A stretch of DNA of 64,000 bases from SKVR01 sp046291875 (GTDB lineage: Bacteria; Bacteroidota; Bacteroidia; Bacteroidales; UBA7960), in the NCBI GenBank assembly GCA_046291875.1, contig JBKBSF010000011.1, positions 1 to 64,000 of the forward strand. Direction: 5' to 3'. The notes beneath the pieces are model-generated. The model did no database searches and was not told the DNA's origin. It was given only the letters and a program-made list of their open reading frames with translations. Numbering within the stretch: position 1 is the stretch's first letter; the number at the start of each line of letters is the position of its first letter. Below, in pieces: positions 7,349-15,858 of this stretch. Position numbers and translations under genes: made by a program.

Positions 7349-9253
7349 ATGTGTGGCATCTGCGGATTGTACTCTTTTTCTGGTCCCCTGATACAACCGG
7401 AGCCTGTTCTTAAACAGGCCGTAATGACCTTGAAGCGCAGAGGCCCCGAAGTGCAGGCCCACTATGCTCACCAGCATGTGGGCCTGGCTCACAGCAGGCT
7501 CTCCATTATTGATGTATCGGAAGCGGCTAACCAGCCTTTTGTGCACGAACAAGGCAATCATGTTATCGTTTTCAATGGAGAGATCTACAATTACAGGTCG
7601 CTGAGAGATCAGCTCGTGGCAGAGGGGCATAGCTTTCGCACCCAGAGCGATACAGAGGTGTTGCTCAAATGGATCATGCACAAAGGAACAGAAGGGATCA
7701 GTGCTTTGCAGGGCTTCTTTGCCTTCGCCCTTTTTAATAAGCTCGACGGCTCTTTGCTGCTGGTTCGCGACAGGTTTGGCATCAAACCGCTGTTGTTTTA
7801 CAGCGATTCCGATCGTTTGGTGTTTGCTTCCGAGATGAAGGCGCTCCTGGCCCTTGGTATTCCACGCAACCTGGATACCGAATCCATGCAGGTGTATTTC
7901 CAGCTCAATTATATCCCCGGGCCGTGGAGTATCTACCAGGGTGTGCTGAAGCTTATGCCAGGGCATTATATGCTGGTGAAGGGTAAGGAAGTAAAAACAG
8001 AACCCTACTACCAGATCCCCGATGAGCCTCTTGCCATGTATGCCGGGCTTAGTTACGACAACGCCATTAAGCTGCTGCAGCAAAAGCTGGAAGAGGCAGT
8101 TGTAAAGCGCCTTGTGTCGGATGTACCCCTGGGAGCATTCCTCAGTGGAGGTATCGACTCCAGTGTAATTGTAGCGCTGGCTGCACGTCACGTGGACAAT
8201 CTTAAAACCTTTTCCATCGGTTTTCGCGATGAGCCCATGTTCGACGAAACACCCTATGCTCGTATGGTGGCTCAGATGCATAAAACCGATCATACCGAGT
8301 TTTCGCTTACCACTTCCGATCTGCTGGATTGCATGTATGAGGTGCTGGATTATACCGATGAGCCCTTTGCCGATTCTTCTGCACTGGCGGTATATATCTT
8401 AAGCCGTGAAACCCGGCAACGGGTTACGGTGGCTTTGTCGGGTGATGGTGCCGACGAAATGTTTGCGGGCTACAACAAGCACATGGCCGAATGGAGGGCC
8501 CGCAATGGAGGTATCAGTGCCCGTGCCTTGCGCTGGATGCATCCTTTGTTGCGACCTTTGCCACAATCGCGCAATACGCCCATGGGCAATACCATCAGAC
8601 AGCTGTATCGGTTTGGAGAAGGAATGGGTATGGGGCAAGCGCAACGCTATTGGCGATGGGCCGCTTTTGCATCCGAAGAGTATCCTCTGCAACTGCTCAG
8701 GAAAACCAACCAATTCAGCCCCGATTACCTTCGCCGTAAACAAGAGCTAACAAAGTATATCGGCACCTCAAAAGAGATGAATGATGTGCTGCGAAACGAT
8801 ATGCATCTGGTGCTTACCAACGATATGCTTACCAAGGTAGATATGATGTCGATGGCCAACTCACTGGAGGTGAGGGTTCCTTTCCTGGATCACGAAGTGG
8901 TAAACCTGGTGTTTTCTATGCCGGAGTCGTTTAAGATCGATCGCCTGCAGCGAAAAAAAATATTGCGGGATGCTTTTCGACCGGTTTTACCCGCCCAGCT
9001 CTACACCCGGCCCAAGCAAGGCTTTGAAGTTCCGTTGCTCAAATGGTTTCGCACTGAGCTGCGTCAGACCATACTTGATCGGTGGCTCAATGAAGACTAC
9101 ATCCAGGGGCAGCAGATCTTCGATCCAAAAGTTATTAACAATTTGCGCAAAAAGCTTTTTTCTGCCAACCCTGGCGAAATTCACGCGCAGATATGGAGTA
9201 TTGCGGTGTTTCAGCATTGGTATGAAAAATATCATAACCAAAAAGTGTCATAG
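7349..9253 (+). CDS. asnB: asparagine synthase (glutamine-hydrolysing) family protein
   Basis: The N-terminal nucleophile is Cys2 (MCGICG), starting a class II glutamine amidotransferase domain (about 1-215). A synthetase domain follows with the ATP-pyrophosphatase motif LSGGIDSSVIVAL (about 264-276) and a second nucleotide segment VALSGDGADEMFAGY. At 634 residues it is longer than the classical ~550-residue AsnB and fits the group found in polysaccharide and capsule loci, where the product may be an amide on a sugar or carrier rather than free asparagine. It is followed after 73 bases by a glycosyltransferase on the same strand, which supports that alternative. True asparagine synthesis remains possible. 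Confidence 0.85.
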   Translation: MCGICGLYSFSGPLIQPEPVLKQAVMTLKRRGPEVQAHYAHQHVGLAHSRLSIIDVSEAANQPFVHEQGNHVIVFNGEIYNYRSLRDQLVAEGHSFRTQSDTEVLLKWIMHKGTEGISALQGFFAFALFNKLDGSLLLVRDRFGIKPLLFYSDSDRLVFASEMKALLALGIPRNLDTESMQVYFQLNYIPGPWSIYQGVLKLMPGHYMLVKGKEVKTEPYYQIPDEPLAMYAGLSYDNAIKLLQQKLEEAVVKRLVSDVPLGAFLSGGIDSSVIVALAARHVDNLKTFSIGFRDEPMFDETPYARMVAQMHKTDHTEFSLTTSDLLDCMYEVLDYTDEPFADSSALAVYILSRETRQRVTVALSGDGADEMFAGYNKHMAEWRARNGGISARALRWMHPLLRPLPQSRNTPMGNTIRQLYRFGEGMGMGQAQRYWRWAAFASEEYPLQLLRKTNQFSPDYLRRKQELTKYIGTSKEMNDVLRNDMHLVLTNDMLTKVDMMSMANSLEVRVPFLDHEVVNLVFSMPESFKIDRLQRKKILRDAFRPVLPAQLYTRPKQGFEVPLLKWFRTELRQTILDRWLNEDYIQGQQIFDPKVINNLRKKLFSANPGEIHAQIWSIAVFQHWYEKYHNQKVS

Positions 9254-9326
9254 GAACTCCCTGTTTTAACGTTTTTTTTGTATCATTGCCCTGAATTTCG
9301 TGCTGACAGCCTAATCTGAAGATTGA

Positions 9327-10550
9327 ATGCCAAGAGTTTTACGTATCCTCAACCGATTTAACCTGGGAGGACCCACCTACAACGCTGCTTACCTGACCAA
9401 ATACCTGGACAGCAGCTTTGAAACCCTTTTGGTGGGTGGACCCAACGATCCCTCCGAAAAGAATTCTGAATATATTGTCAATCAGTTGGGTATAGAGCCC
9501 CTGATCATCCCTGAGATGCACCGTGAAATATCGCCCCGGTCCGATTATCAGGCTTTTCGTAAGATCCAGCAACTTATTCGCGATTTTAAACCCGATATTG
9601 TGCATACCCACGCTTCCAAAGCGGGTGCTTTAGGGCGGCATGCCGCCCTGAGTATGAAAGTGCCGGTGGTAGTGCACACCTTTCATGGGCATGTGTTCGA
9701 CTCTTACTTCGGGCAATGGAAAACCTCCTTTTACAAAGGTATTGAGCGTTTCCTGGCCAGGCGCAGCAGCCGAATCATTGCCATCAGCGAGAGCCAGAAA
9801 TTCGATCTCACTTCTCGCTACCGCATCTGCGAACCCGAGAAAGTGAGTGTTATCCCGCTGGGGTTCGATTTGAGCCGGTTTCGCCAGGAGAGAGAGCTCA
9901 AACGCAGCTGGTTTCGCCAGCGCTACCAGATTGCCGACGATGAAATTGCCATTGGCATTGTAGGCAGGCTGGTACCTGTTAAAAACCACAGCATGTTTCT
10001 GGAGGCCATCTGCAAGCTGCGCCAGGAATGCCCCAGGAAAATCCGTGCCTTCATTATTGGCGACGGCGAATCATGCGAGCTGATCAAGCAAAAGGCATCC
10101 ATGCTCAATCTGGAGTTTGTAAACGGAGTATCCGACTTCAGACCTGCGCCCCTGACCTTTACCAGTTGGATTACCGAAATGGACCAGGTAAATGCGGGTC
10201 TTGATATTGTTGCGCTCACCTCTCTCAACGAAGGCACCCCGGTAAGCCTCATAGAAGCCCAGGCAGCAGGTACTCCTGTTGTTACCACAAGGGTAGGGGG
10301 TATCGAAAATGTTGTAGTGCCCAATGTTACTGCATTGCTGGTGGAAAAAAATGATGTGGATGATTTTGCCTTTAAACTCAGGCAGCTTGCAGAAAACGAC
10401 CAGATGCGTCAATCTTTTGCTGCACATGGTTGGGACCAGGTGGGAGAGAAGTATCATTATACCCGGCTGGTAAGAGATATGGAGATGCTCTACCACGAGC
10501 TGCTGGACCATACAGTGCCTGTAAAACTACAGGCTGCAATGGTTTCCTGA
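9327..10550 (+). CDS. GT4-family glycosyltransferase
   Basis: This is a 407-residue retaining glycosyltransferase with a GT-B fold. The N-terminal acceptor domain starts RVLRILNRFNLGGPTYNA and contains PDIVHTHASKAGALGR and VVHTFHGHVFDSY. The C-terminal donor domain has IGIVGRLVPVKNHSMFLEA and the E-x7-E-like motif SLNEGTPVSLIEAQAAGTPV. The segment FRPAPLTFTSWITEMDQ lies where related enzymes have a short loop before the second Glu motif. It pairs with the preceding asparagine synthase-like gene, suggesting cell-surface glycan synthesis, although no flippase or polymerase is nearby. It converges on coaE with 13 bases between the stop codons. Confidence 0.85.
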   Translation: MPRVLRILNRFNLGGPTYNAAYLTKYLDSSFETLLVGGPNDPSEKNSEYIVNQLGIEPLIIPEMHREISPRSDYQAFRKIQQLIRDFKPDIVHTHASKAGALGRHAALSMKVPVVVHTFHGHVFDSYFGQWKTSFYKGIERFLARRSSRIIAISESQKFDLTSRYRICEPEKVSVIPLGFDLSRFRQERELKRSWFRQRYQIADDEIAIGIVGRLVPVKNHSMFLEAICKLRQECPRKIRAFIIGDGESCELIKQKASMLNLEFVNGVSDFRPAPLTFTSWITEMDQVNAGLDIVALTSLNEGTPVSLIEAQAAGTPVVTTRVGGIENVVVPNVTALLVEKNDVDDFAFKLRQLAENDQMRQSFAAHGWDQVGEKYHYTRLVRDMEMLYHELLDHTVPVKLQAAMVS

Positions 10551-10563
10551 AAAATCCCCCCCT

Positions 10564-11148
10564 TTATCTGTTTGTTAAGTCCTTGTGGATGGCCAGCACC
10601 TGTGGTATTACCATGGTTGTATCGTCGTTCACTACAATCCAATCGGCCAATACTTTTTTAGCTTCCTGGTCCATTTGATGAGAAAGCCTGTCGAGCACCT
10701 GCTCGCGTAATAACTGGTCGCGTTTTATAACCCGCTCTACCAAAAGGTTTTCAGGGGCATATACCAGGATATTATAATGAAATTTCTGATAGCTTCCGGT
10801 TTCGAAAAGTATGGCTGCTTCCTGGATGATGTAGGGGCTGTTCTGTTGCTTGCTGGCCCATTGCTCAAACTTGTCGTACACGGCAGGGTGTATGATGGCG
10901 TTGAGTTTTTTGAGCAGGGGAGCGTTGGTGAAAACTTTGGCCCCCAATGCTTTGGTGTTGATTGTGCCATCGTTTGCAAAAACCTCCCTGCCAAATAATT
11001 TCTCTACCTGTTGCTGTATTTCCGGGGATGAGAAAAGCTTTTTTGCTTCGGTATCTGCATAAAAAACAGGTGCTCCGAGTATTTCAAATACCTTGCACAC
11101 AGTGGTTTTGCCGCTCCCCATATTTCCTGTAAGACCTACTCTGATCAT
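10564..11148 (-). CDS. coaE: dephospho-CoA kinase
   Basis: This enzyme performs the last step of coenzyme A synthesis, phosphorylating the 3'-hydroxyl of dephospho-CoA. The 194 residues are typical. The P-loop is GLTGNMGSGKTT (5-16), followed by the ADTEAKKL substrate motif, the NAIIHPAVYDKF segment, the lid region RVIKRDQLLREQVLDRL and the late VVNDDTT motif. It starts six bases after the upstream YbbR-like gene ends, so the two are probably co-transcribed, an order common in Bacteroidota. Confidence 0.95.
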   Translation of the reverse strand: MIRVGLTGNMGSGKTTVCKVFEILGAPVFYADTEAKKLFSSPEIQQQVEKLFGREVFANDGTINTKALGAKVFTNAPLLKKLNAIIHPAVYDKFEQWASKQQNSPYIIQEAAILFETGSYQKFHYNILVYAPENLLVERVIKRDQLLREQVLDRLSHQMDQEAKKVLADWIVVNDDTTMVIPQVLAIHKDLTNR

Positions 11149-11153
11149 AACTG

Positions 11154-12158
11154 TCAGCGTTTTATCAAAAGATATTCTACCTCCTGAGGGCGCAGCCGGA
11201 TGATCTCGACCAGTCCGGGCTTTTCGCGCAGTTCAATTCGCAGTCTGAGGCCTTCCGTAGCTGAGGTATCGGGGCATTGAACAAATGCTCTGAACATATC
11301 GGAGGTTATGCTCTGAAGATCTTTCAGTGCAACCAGGTAGGATACATTCACCTGGTCGGGAAACAGCAAAAGATCGCCCGTTTGAGATTGGGCAAACAAT
11401 TCCGGGCAGTCGGCCATTAAAGAGAGATCCACAGAAGCTTCGGTAAACTCTTCAATGGGGATAAGCACTTCAGCTGTCTTCTGAGAGAGTTTGATGTGTT
11501 GTCGTTTCCATGGGTTTTGCAGTTGTACCGAGGCTCGTATATTGGCAGCAGCACGGTTTGCTCTCAGGAGGGACGTTTGAATAAAATGTACAGAATCCTT
11601 CATGTGCAGAGGGCCGCTGATAAAAACAGAATCGGGCAGAATCTGCGGAATATCATAGAGTCGGTAGCCCGGGAGGAAGTCGATTTCTTTCTGCAGGATC
11701 ACCGGCACTTTCTTCCGGAAAGCCGGTTCGGGGAAGAGGAAGATGGTATCGGGTTGCATGCGGAGAGAATGGCGTGGTATCTCCGAAATCATGGAGAATC
11801 GCCCTTCAGCCTGGCTGGCAGTAATAAAAAAAGCATCGCGGTTGTTTCGGCGTGTTTGCTGCAGCAGCCCAAAGTCGGTTTCCAGGCTACCCAGGCTTCG
11901 CATCAGGCGAGAGGTAAGTAATCTGAGCCCGGTAGATTGTATCCTTACTACAAAAGCACTGTCGGTTTGAGCTGTAAAGATCAAATCAGCAGGTACATTT
12001 ACCACATTGAGCTGGAGGGTAAGCTCAGCGGAGCTTTCGCGGGAGAGTTTGATGGAGAGCCATGCCACAAAACTGAAAAACAGGCAAATAAAGAAGATAA
12101 GCGCTTTCTGGCGCGTTGCCGGTGTATTGTCAAGATTTTGCCATGGTAAGGAGTTCAT
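11154..12158 (-). CDS. YbbR-like domain protein
   Basis: This is a membrane-anchored protein of 334 residues. One hydrophobic helix (about 20-38, ALIFFICLFFSFVAWLSIKL) is followed by an extracytoplasmic region of beta-rich YbbR repeats. In Firmicutes a YbbR protein (CdaR) controls a diadenylate cyclase, but no cyclase gene is seen here, so that role cannot be assumed. It sits between yajC and coaE on the same strand. A terminator separates it from yajC, so it may have its own promoter. Confidence 0.8.
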   Translation of the reverse strand: MNSLPWQNLDNTPATRQKALIFFICLFFSFVAWLSIKLSRESSAELTLQLNVVNVPADLIFTAQTDSAFVVRIQSTGLRLLTSRLMRSLGSLETDFGLLQQTRRNNRDAFFITASQAEGRFSMISEIPRHSLRMQPDTIFLFPEPAFRKKVPVILQKEIDFLPGYRLYDIPQILPDSVFISGPLHMKDSVHFIQTSLLRANRAAANIRASVQLQNPWKRQHIKLSQKTAEVLIPIEEFTEASVDLSLMADCPELFAQSQTGDLLLFPDQVNVSYLVALKDLQSITSDMFRAFVQCPDTSATEGLRLRIELREKPGLVEIIRLRPQEVEYLLIKR

Positions 12159-12178
12159 GGGGCGAGCTTTTGCAGGCT

Positions 12179-12216
12179 AAAAAATATCCTGACCCGGAAC
12201 AGCCAGATCAGGATAT
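12179..12216 (-). terminator. intrinsic terminator after yajC
   Basis: On the minus strand the perfect 9-bp stem atatcctga/tcaggatat (12184-12192 with 12208-12216) runs straight into a T-run. It lies about 20 bases past the yajC stop and before the YbbR-like start, splitting what otherwise looks like one operon. Confidence 0.8.
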
Positions 12217-12234
12217 GGAATTGAAAAATGCTTT

Positions 12235-12564
12235 TTACCGGTTTTCGGCAAGTTGTTGCTCCTGTGGGCCATCCATGGCTACCGCAGATTTCTCGATACG
12301 GAAATGGATATTGGGAGCCACTTCAATGGTAAAGGTACGTTCCTGAACCTCGGTGATTTTTCCGTGGATACCTCCAATGGTAATAACTTTATCTCCCTTT
12401 TTAAGTGCTTCCCTGTATTTGCGGGCATCCTTTTGCTTCTTGAGCTGGGGGCGGATAAAGAAAAAGTAAAATACCACGATAATAAGCAAAAGAGGTAAGA
12501 AAGCTGCAAAGCCACCGCCGCCGCCTTCGGGCTGTGCCATCAAAATAATGTTAAGAATATTCAT
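12235..12564 (-). CDS. yajC: preprotein translocase subunit YajC
   Basis: YajC is a small accessory subunit of the SecDF-YajC complex. The 109 residues show a single membrane helix (about 20-38, FAAFLPLLLIIVVFYFFFI), then the family motif RPQLKKQKDARKYREALKKG and the short beta domain with GDKVITIGGIHGKI. It follows a DUF1573 gene by 38 bases and ends at a clear terminator. Confidence 0.95.
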   Translation of the reverse strand: MNILNIILMAQPEGGGGGFAAFLPLLLIIVVFYFFFIRPQLKKQKDARKYREALKKGDKVITIGGIHGKITEVQERTFTIEVAPNIHFRIEKSAVAMDGPQEQQLAENR

Positions 12565-12602
12565 TCCTGATTGTTGTTTTATAGTTACTGATATTAAGAA
12601 TT

Positions 12603-13037
12603 CTATCTTTCGAGCACTTCTGCTGTAATACGCAAAGTTATAACAGATTCCTGGGTATTGGCAAGAACGCGAACAGATTCTGACTGAAAACCTTTTCTTC
12701 CGGCCGAATTGAACACCACGTTGATCCTTCCGCCTTCGCCTGGCATAAGAGGATCTTTAGGGTAATCGCCAACGGTACAGCCACATCCACTGCGTATGCC
12801 GGTGATTACCAGCGGGCTGTTTCCTTCGTTGGTAAACCGGAAGCCATAAGCCACCCTTTCTCCTGCAATAATTTTCCCAAAATCATGTACCTCCTTTTCG
12901 AAGCTTATCACAGGCCATTGCTGCGCAATTCCTTCCTGCGATACAGGCTGGGAGGCCGAGTCGCTGCGACCCGTGCTGCAGGAAAACATCACGGCTGTAA
13001 TGGCTGCCATTAAGATCAGATCTCGCAAAGTTTGCAT
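12603..13037 (-). CDS. DUF1573 lipoprotein
   Basis: This is an exported protein of 144 residues. The signal segment LILMAAITAVMFSC ends in a lipobox-like cysteine (about residue 20). The mature part is one DUF1573 Ig-like beta-sandwich: SFEKEVHDFGKI, then the family hallmark GIRSGCGCTVGDYPK, then GRINVVFNSAGRKG. The molecular function of the family is not established. It sits between nusB and yajC in a minus-strand run, a neighbourhood seen repeatedly in Bacteroidota. Confidence 0.9.
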   Translation of the reverse strand: MQTLRDLILMAAITAVMFSCSTGRSDSASQPVSQEGIAQQWPVISFEKEVHDFGKIIAGERVAYGFRFTNEGNSPLVITGIRSGCGCTVGDYPKDPLMPGEGGRINVVFNSAGRKGFQSESVRVLANTQESVITLRITAEVLER

Positions 13038-13104
13038 AATTTCCTGTTTGTGTGTTGTGTATTGAGGTATTTTAAATGGATCCGATGGATCGTATTGCAG
13101 TATT

Positions 13105-14040
13105 TCAGTCTTTGATGGGCTTTGTTATTTTGTTTTCAGCCACCAGTTCTTCCACCAGCTTGTCGAGCACACCATTTACAAAAACCTTGCTTTTGGGTGT
13201 GGAGTACATTTTAGATAGTTCGATGTACTCGTTGAGCGAAACTTTTACAGGAACTTCCGGGAAGCGTGTTATTTCAGTAAGAGCCATTTTCATAATGATG
13301 ATATCCATGAGAGCAATGCGCTCAATATCCCAGTTCTGGGTTTTGGCAGCAATCATGGGGGCAAACTCCTTGTCGTTGAGAATGGTCTTTTTAAACAGCT
13401 CCCGGGCAAAGCGCCGGTCGTCCAGGTCTTTGTAGAGGCTCATGAGTTTAAAATCCTCATCCGAGCCGTTTTCCATGGCCTTGATGCTTTTGATGATCAT
13501 TTTGTTTACAAGTTCCCAATCGTCGAGCCAGTAGATGGAGTTTTCCTCATAGAAGTGATGCAGCAGCTCAGCTTCACAAATATGATTTTTTAACATTTTG
13601 AGGATCAGGTCGCGATCTTGTTCAAAGCTGCTTTCCGGGATATCCATATACTCCTGGTAAAGCTTGCTTTCTCTGAAATTCAGGAAGATTTTGCGCGGAA
13701 TTTCGGGAGCAATGGCCCATGAAATCTTACGTTCTTTGAGCTTTTGCTCCAGCTCAAGGCTGTTTTCAATACCCATCAGGCATTGATTCTCTATGAACCG
13801 GGTGTTGGGGTTGAGATCCTGGGGGGAGGGGATTTTCTTGTTTTTATTATCTTCTATGATTTTTCGGGCTTGCCGGCCTATATCGGTGATCAGGGTAAGT
13901 TGATACAGGTACAGATCGTAGATTTTGTCGATGCTGAATAGCAGTTCTTTTTCTCCGGCGTCAAGCGAGGTGTTTCCCGACTGAAAGAACGCATACAGAC
14001 TTTGTAATACTTTAACGCGTAAATGCCTTCTGTTTAGCAT
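13105..14040 (-). CDS. nusB: transcription antitermination factor NusB
   Basis: NusB is an RNA-binding partner of S10 (NusE) in rRNA antitermination. I place the start at the ATG at 14040 (MLNRRHLRVKVLQSLYAFFQ), giving 311 residues. The frame is open 26 codons further upstream but that part does not look like NusB. The conserved RRxxRxxxLQxLYA opening and the C-terminal all-helical core (DIERIALMDIIIMKMALTEI, VSLNEYIELSKMYSTPKSKVFVNGVLDKL, quoted in two parts of the same core) are clear. The protein is about twice the length of E. coli NusB, with an N-terminal extension after the first helix, as usual in this phylum. Confidence 0.92.
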   Translation of the reverse strand: MLNRRHLRVKVLQSLYAFFQSGNTSLDAGEKELLFSIDKIYDLYLYQLTLITDIGRQARKIIEDNKNKKIPSPQDLNPNTRFIENQCLMGIENSLELEQKLKERKISWAIAPEIPRKIFLNFRESKLYQEYMDIPESSFEQDRDLILKMLKNHICEAELLHHFYEENSIYWLDDWELVNKMIIKSIKAMENGSDEDFKLMSLYKDLDDRRFARELFKKTILNDKEFAPMIAAKTQNWDIERIALMDIIIMKMALTEITRFPEVPVKVSLNEYIELSKMYSTPKSKVFVNGVLDKLVEELVAENKITKPIKD

Positions 14041-14180
14041 AAGGTAATAAAATTCATACTTTGTATAAGGAACGAAATACTGAGACAATCTCTGAAAAGC
14101 AATGCAAAAGTAATTCATTTTTAAAAACTTTTGCCCACAGGAAAATAAAATAGATTTTTGAAGGTTATTTTTAAACAGCT

Positions 14181-14246
14181 GTGTTGCGCACTTAGGGCTG
14201 CTACCGGGTCAGGAATTGACCCTCAGCAATCTTGTCTGTGCAGCAC
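14181..14246. other. structured non-coding stretch, candidate small RNA or leader
   Basis: The 344-base gap between nusB and the PUR-like gene has no coding frame of note. Within it, 14181-14246 folds into a long interrupted hairpin: outer arms gtgttgcgcac and gtgcagcac, a middle pairing tgct/agca, and a perfect apical stem gggtca-ggaat-tgaccc (14206-14222). On the plus strand the apical part recalls bacterial SRP RNA (ctaccgggtcagga then cagcaatc), but the SRP helix closing the GNRA loop cannot form. On the minus strand it would be a nusB leader. The function is unknown. Confidence 0.35.
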
Positions 14247-14322
14247 TTTACTTTCTGCATTAATATTTGTATATTTGATTTGGCGGGTGCTCAGCCAATT
14301 TAAGATTTGTTGGGTTGTGGGC

Positions 14323-14354
14323 TTGCATGTATGAAGAAAGTTTTTTTATTTTTG
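14323..14354 (+). promoter_or_regulatory. Bacteroidota-type promoter of the PUR-like gene
   Basis: A TTG at 14323-14325 and a TATTTTTG box at 14347-14354 are separated by 21 bases, matching the phylum consensus (-33 TTG, -7 TAnnTTTG). Transcription would start about 25 bases before the ATG at 14385. A second -7-like box, TATATTTG at 14270-14277, has no well-placed TTG. Confidence 0.6.
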
Positions 14355-14384
14355 CCAAACTAATTCAAAAAAGAGGAAAATTGT

Positions 14385-14759
14385 ATGAGTATGGAAGAGA
14401 CAGGTAAGCAATACAATAACGAGGAGTTGTTTTCCAAAGCCGTAAGAGCCGGAAAAAGAACTTATTTTTTTGATGTAAAATCTACCCGTTCGGGAGAGAA
14501 CTATCTTACCATCACCGAAAGCAAAAAGCGTTTTGAACAGCAAAGTGGGAAATTCTTTTATGAGAAGCATAAGCTGTTTCTGTACCAGGAAGATTTCGAC
14601 AAGTTTGAAACGGCCCTCAGGCAAGCTTATGAGTTTATCGAAACGGGCAAAATTCCGCAGGCCTACCTGGATGAGATGGCCGAAGAAGAACTGCGCCGCA
14701 AGGAACGTGAATTTACCGATATCGACTTCGACGATCTGGATCGCAACGACGAAAGGTAA
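14385..14759 (+). CDS. PUR family DNA/RNA-binding protein (DUF3276)
   Basis: This is a 124-residue protein of the DUF3276 family, a bacterial relative of the eukaryotic PUR-alpha nucleic-acid-binding fold. The typical opening FSKAVRAGKRTYFFDVKSTR and the segment LTITESKKRFEQQSGKFFYE are visible, as is a strongly acidic, charged tail (EEELRRKEREFTDIDFDDLD). A single-stranded nucleic-acid-binding role is known for the fold. The cellular target is not known. It has its own promoter and terminator. Confidence 0.85.
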   Translation: MSMEETGKQYNNEELFSKAVRAGKRTYFFDVKSTRSGENYLTITESKKRFEQQSGKFFYEKHKLFLYQEDFDKFETALRQAYEFIETGKIPQAYLDEMAEEELRRKEREFTDIDFDDLDRNDER

Positions 14760-14785
14760 GTTCTGCCCCAAACATTTTGTGTATA

Positions 14786-14816
14786 GAGTTGAAACCCTGT
14801 GCTTCAACTCTTTTTT
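14786..14816 (+). terminator. intrinsic terminator after the PUR-like gene
   Basis: The perfect 8-bp stem gagttgaa/ttcaactc with a 9-base loop is followed by six T residues, 26 bases past the stop codon. Confidence 0.85.
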
Positions 14817-15042
14817 GTTGAATAGGACTGCGTTTTGTCGTACGATTTGCCACAGAAATCCTTAAAAAACATGGGCAGGTTTTGTTTGGGATTTTTTTAT
14901 TAAAAAAGCCTCCCGCAAGGGTTATAAATTGTAAATTTGCAGTTGCGCTCCGGAAAAAGGGAACCGGGAAAATAATTTTTAACAAGCAAGTAATCAGGCT
15001 TTTATCTGTGTTAAACCATCAACACTATAATTCAATAACCCT

Positions 15043-15858
15043 ATGAGTAAAGTCATTTCTATTGCCAACCAAAAAGGGGGGGTGGGTAAAACCACCACTG
15101 CGATCAACCTGGCTGCAAGCCTGGCTGTTTTGGAACACAAAACCCTGCTCATCGATGCAGATCCACAGGCCAATGCCACTTCAGGAGTGGGTTTCGACCC
15201 CAAGGTGATCAAAACCAGTATCTATGAGTGCATCATTGATGATGTGGATCCCCGCAATATACTGCTCAACACCACTACACCCAACCTGGATCTTATTCCT
15301 GCCCATATCGACCTGGTAGGTGCCGAGATAGAAATGATCAATATGCCCAATCGCGAGATGGTTATGAAACGGGTGCTGGATAACCTCAGACAGGATTACG
15401 ATTATATTCTCATCGATTGTTCTCCCTCTTTGGGTTTGATTACCGTGAATGCCCTCACTGCCAGTGACTCTGTTATTGTACCTGTGCAATGCGAGTATTT
15501 TGCCCTCGAAGGACTGGGCAAACTGCTCAATACCATAAAAATCGTACAATCAAGGCTCAACCCTGCCCTGGAAATTGAAGGGATTCTCCTTACCATGTAC
15601 GACAATCGGCTTCGTCTGTCCAACCAGGTGGTAGAGGAAGTAAGAACTCACTTCCAGGATCTGGTTTTTGAAACCATCATTGGCCGAAATACCAAACTGG
15701 GAGAAGCACCCAGCTTTGGTGAAACCATCATTATGCACGATGCTCAAAGCAAAGGAGCTATTAACTACCTTAATCTGGCCCGTGAGATCCTGCACAATAA
15801 CCAGCTCACCCAAATTGATCAGACAGAGAACAACCTAAATATTGAAAATGAACGCTAA
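15043..15858 (+). CDS. parA: chromosome partitioning ATPase ParA
   Basis: This ATPase moves ParB-bound origin regions apart. The 271 residues start MSKVISIANQKGGVGKTTTA, with the deviant Walker A KGGVGKTT at 11-18. DADPQANAT (Walker A') and LIDCSPSLGLI (Walker B) follow. There is no long N-terminal HTH domain, so it is the chromosomal (Soj-like) type. parB overlaps its last codons and a DUF5683 gene follows nine bases after parB, so the three form one transcription unit. Position next to parB suggests an origin-proximal region, but no parS cluster was identified by eye. Confidence 0.95.
   Translation: MSKVISIANQKGGVGKTTTAINLAASLAVLEHKTLLIDADPQANATSGVGFDPKVIKTSIYECIIDDVDPRNILLNTTTPNLDLIPAHIDLVGAEIEMINMPNREMVMKRVLDNLRQDYDYILIDCSPSLGLITVNALTASDSVIVPVQCEYFALEGLGKLLNTIKIVQSRLNPALEIEGILLTMYDNRLRLSNQVVEEVRTHFQDLVFETIIGRNTKLGEAPSFGETIIMHDAQSKGAINYLNLAREILHNNQLTQIDQTENNLNIENER

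Noticed and set aside
7307..8293. 328-codon minus-strand open frame
   Set aside because: Antisense shadow of the asparagine synthase gene.
14181..14246. Signal recognition particle RNA
   Set aside because: The ctaccgggtcagga...cagcaatc wording is suggestive, but the bases between the two conserved parts cannot pair to form the SRP apical helix and GNRA loop.
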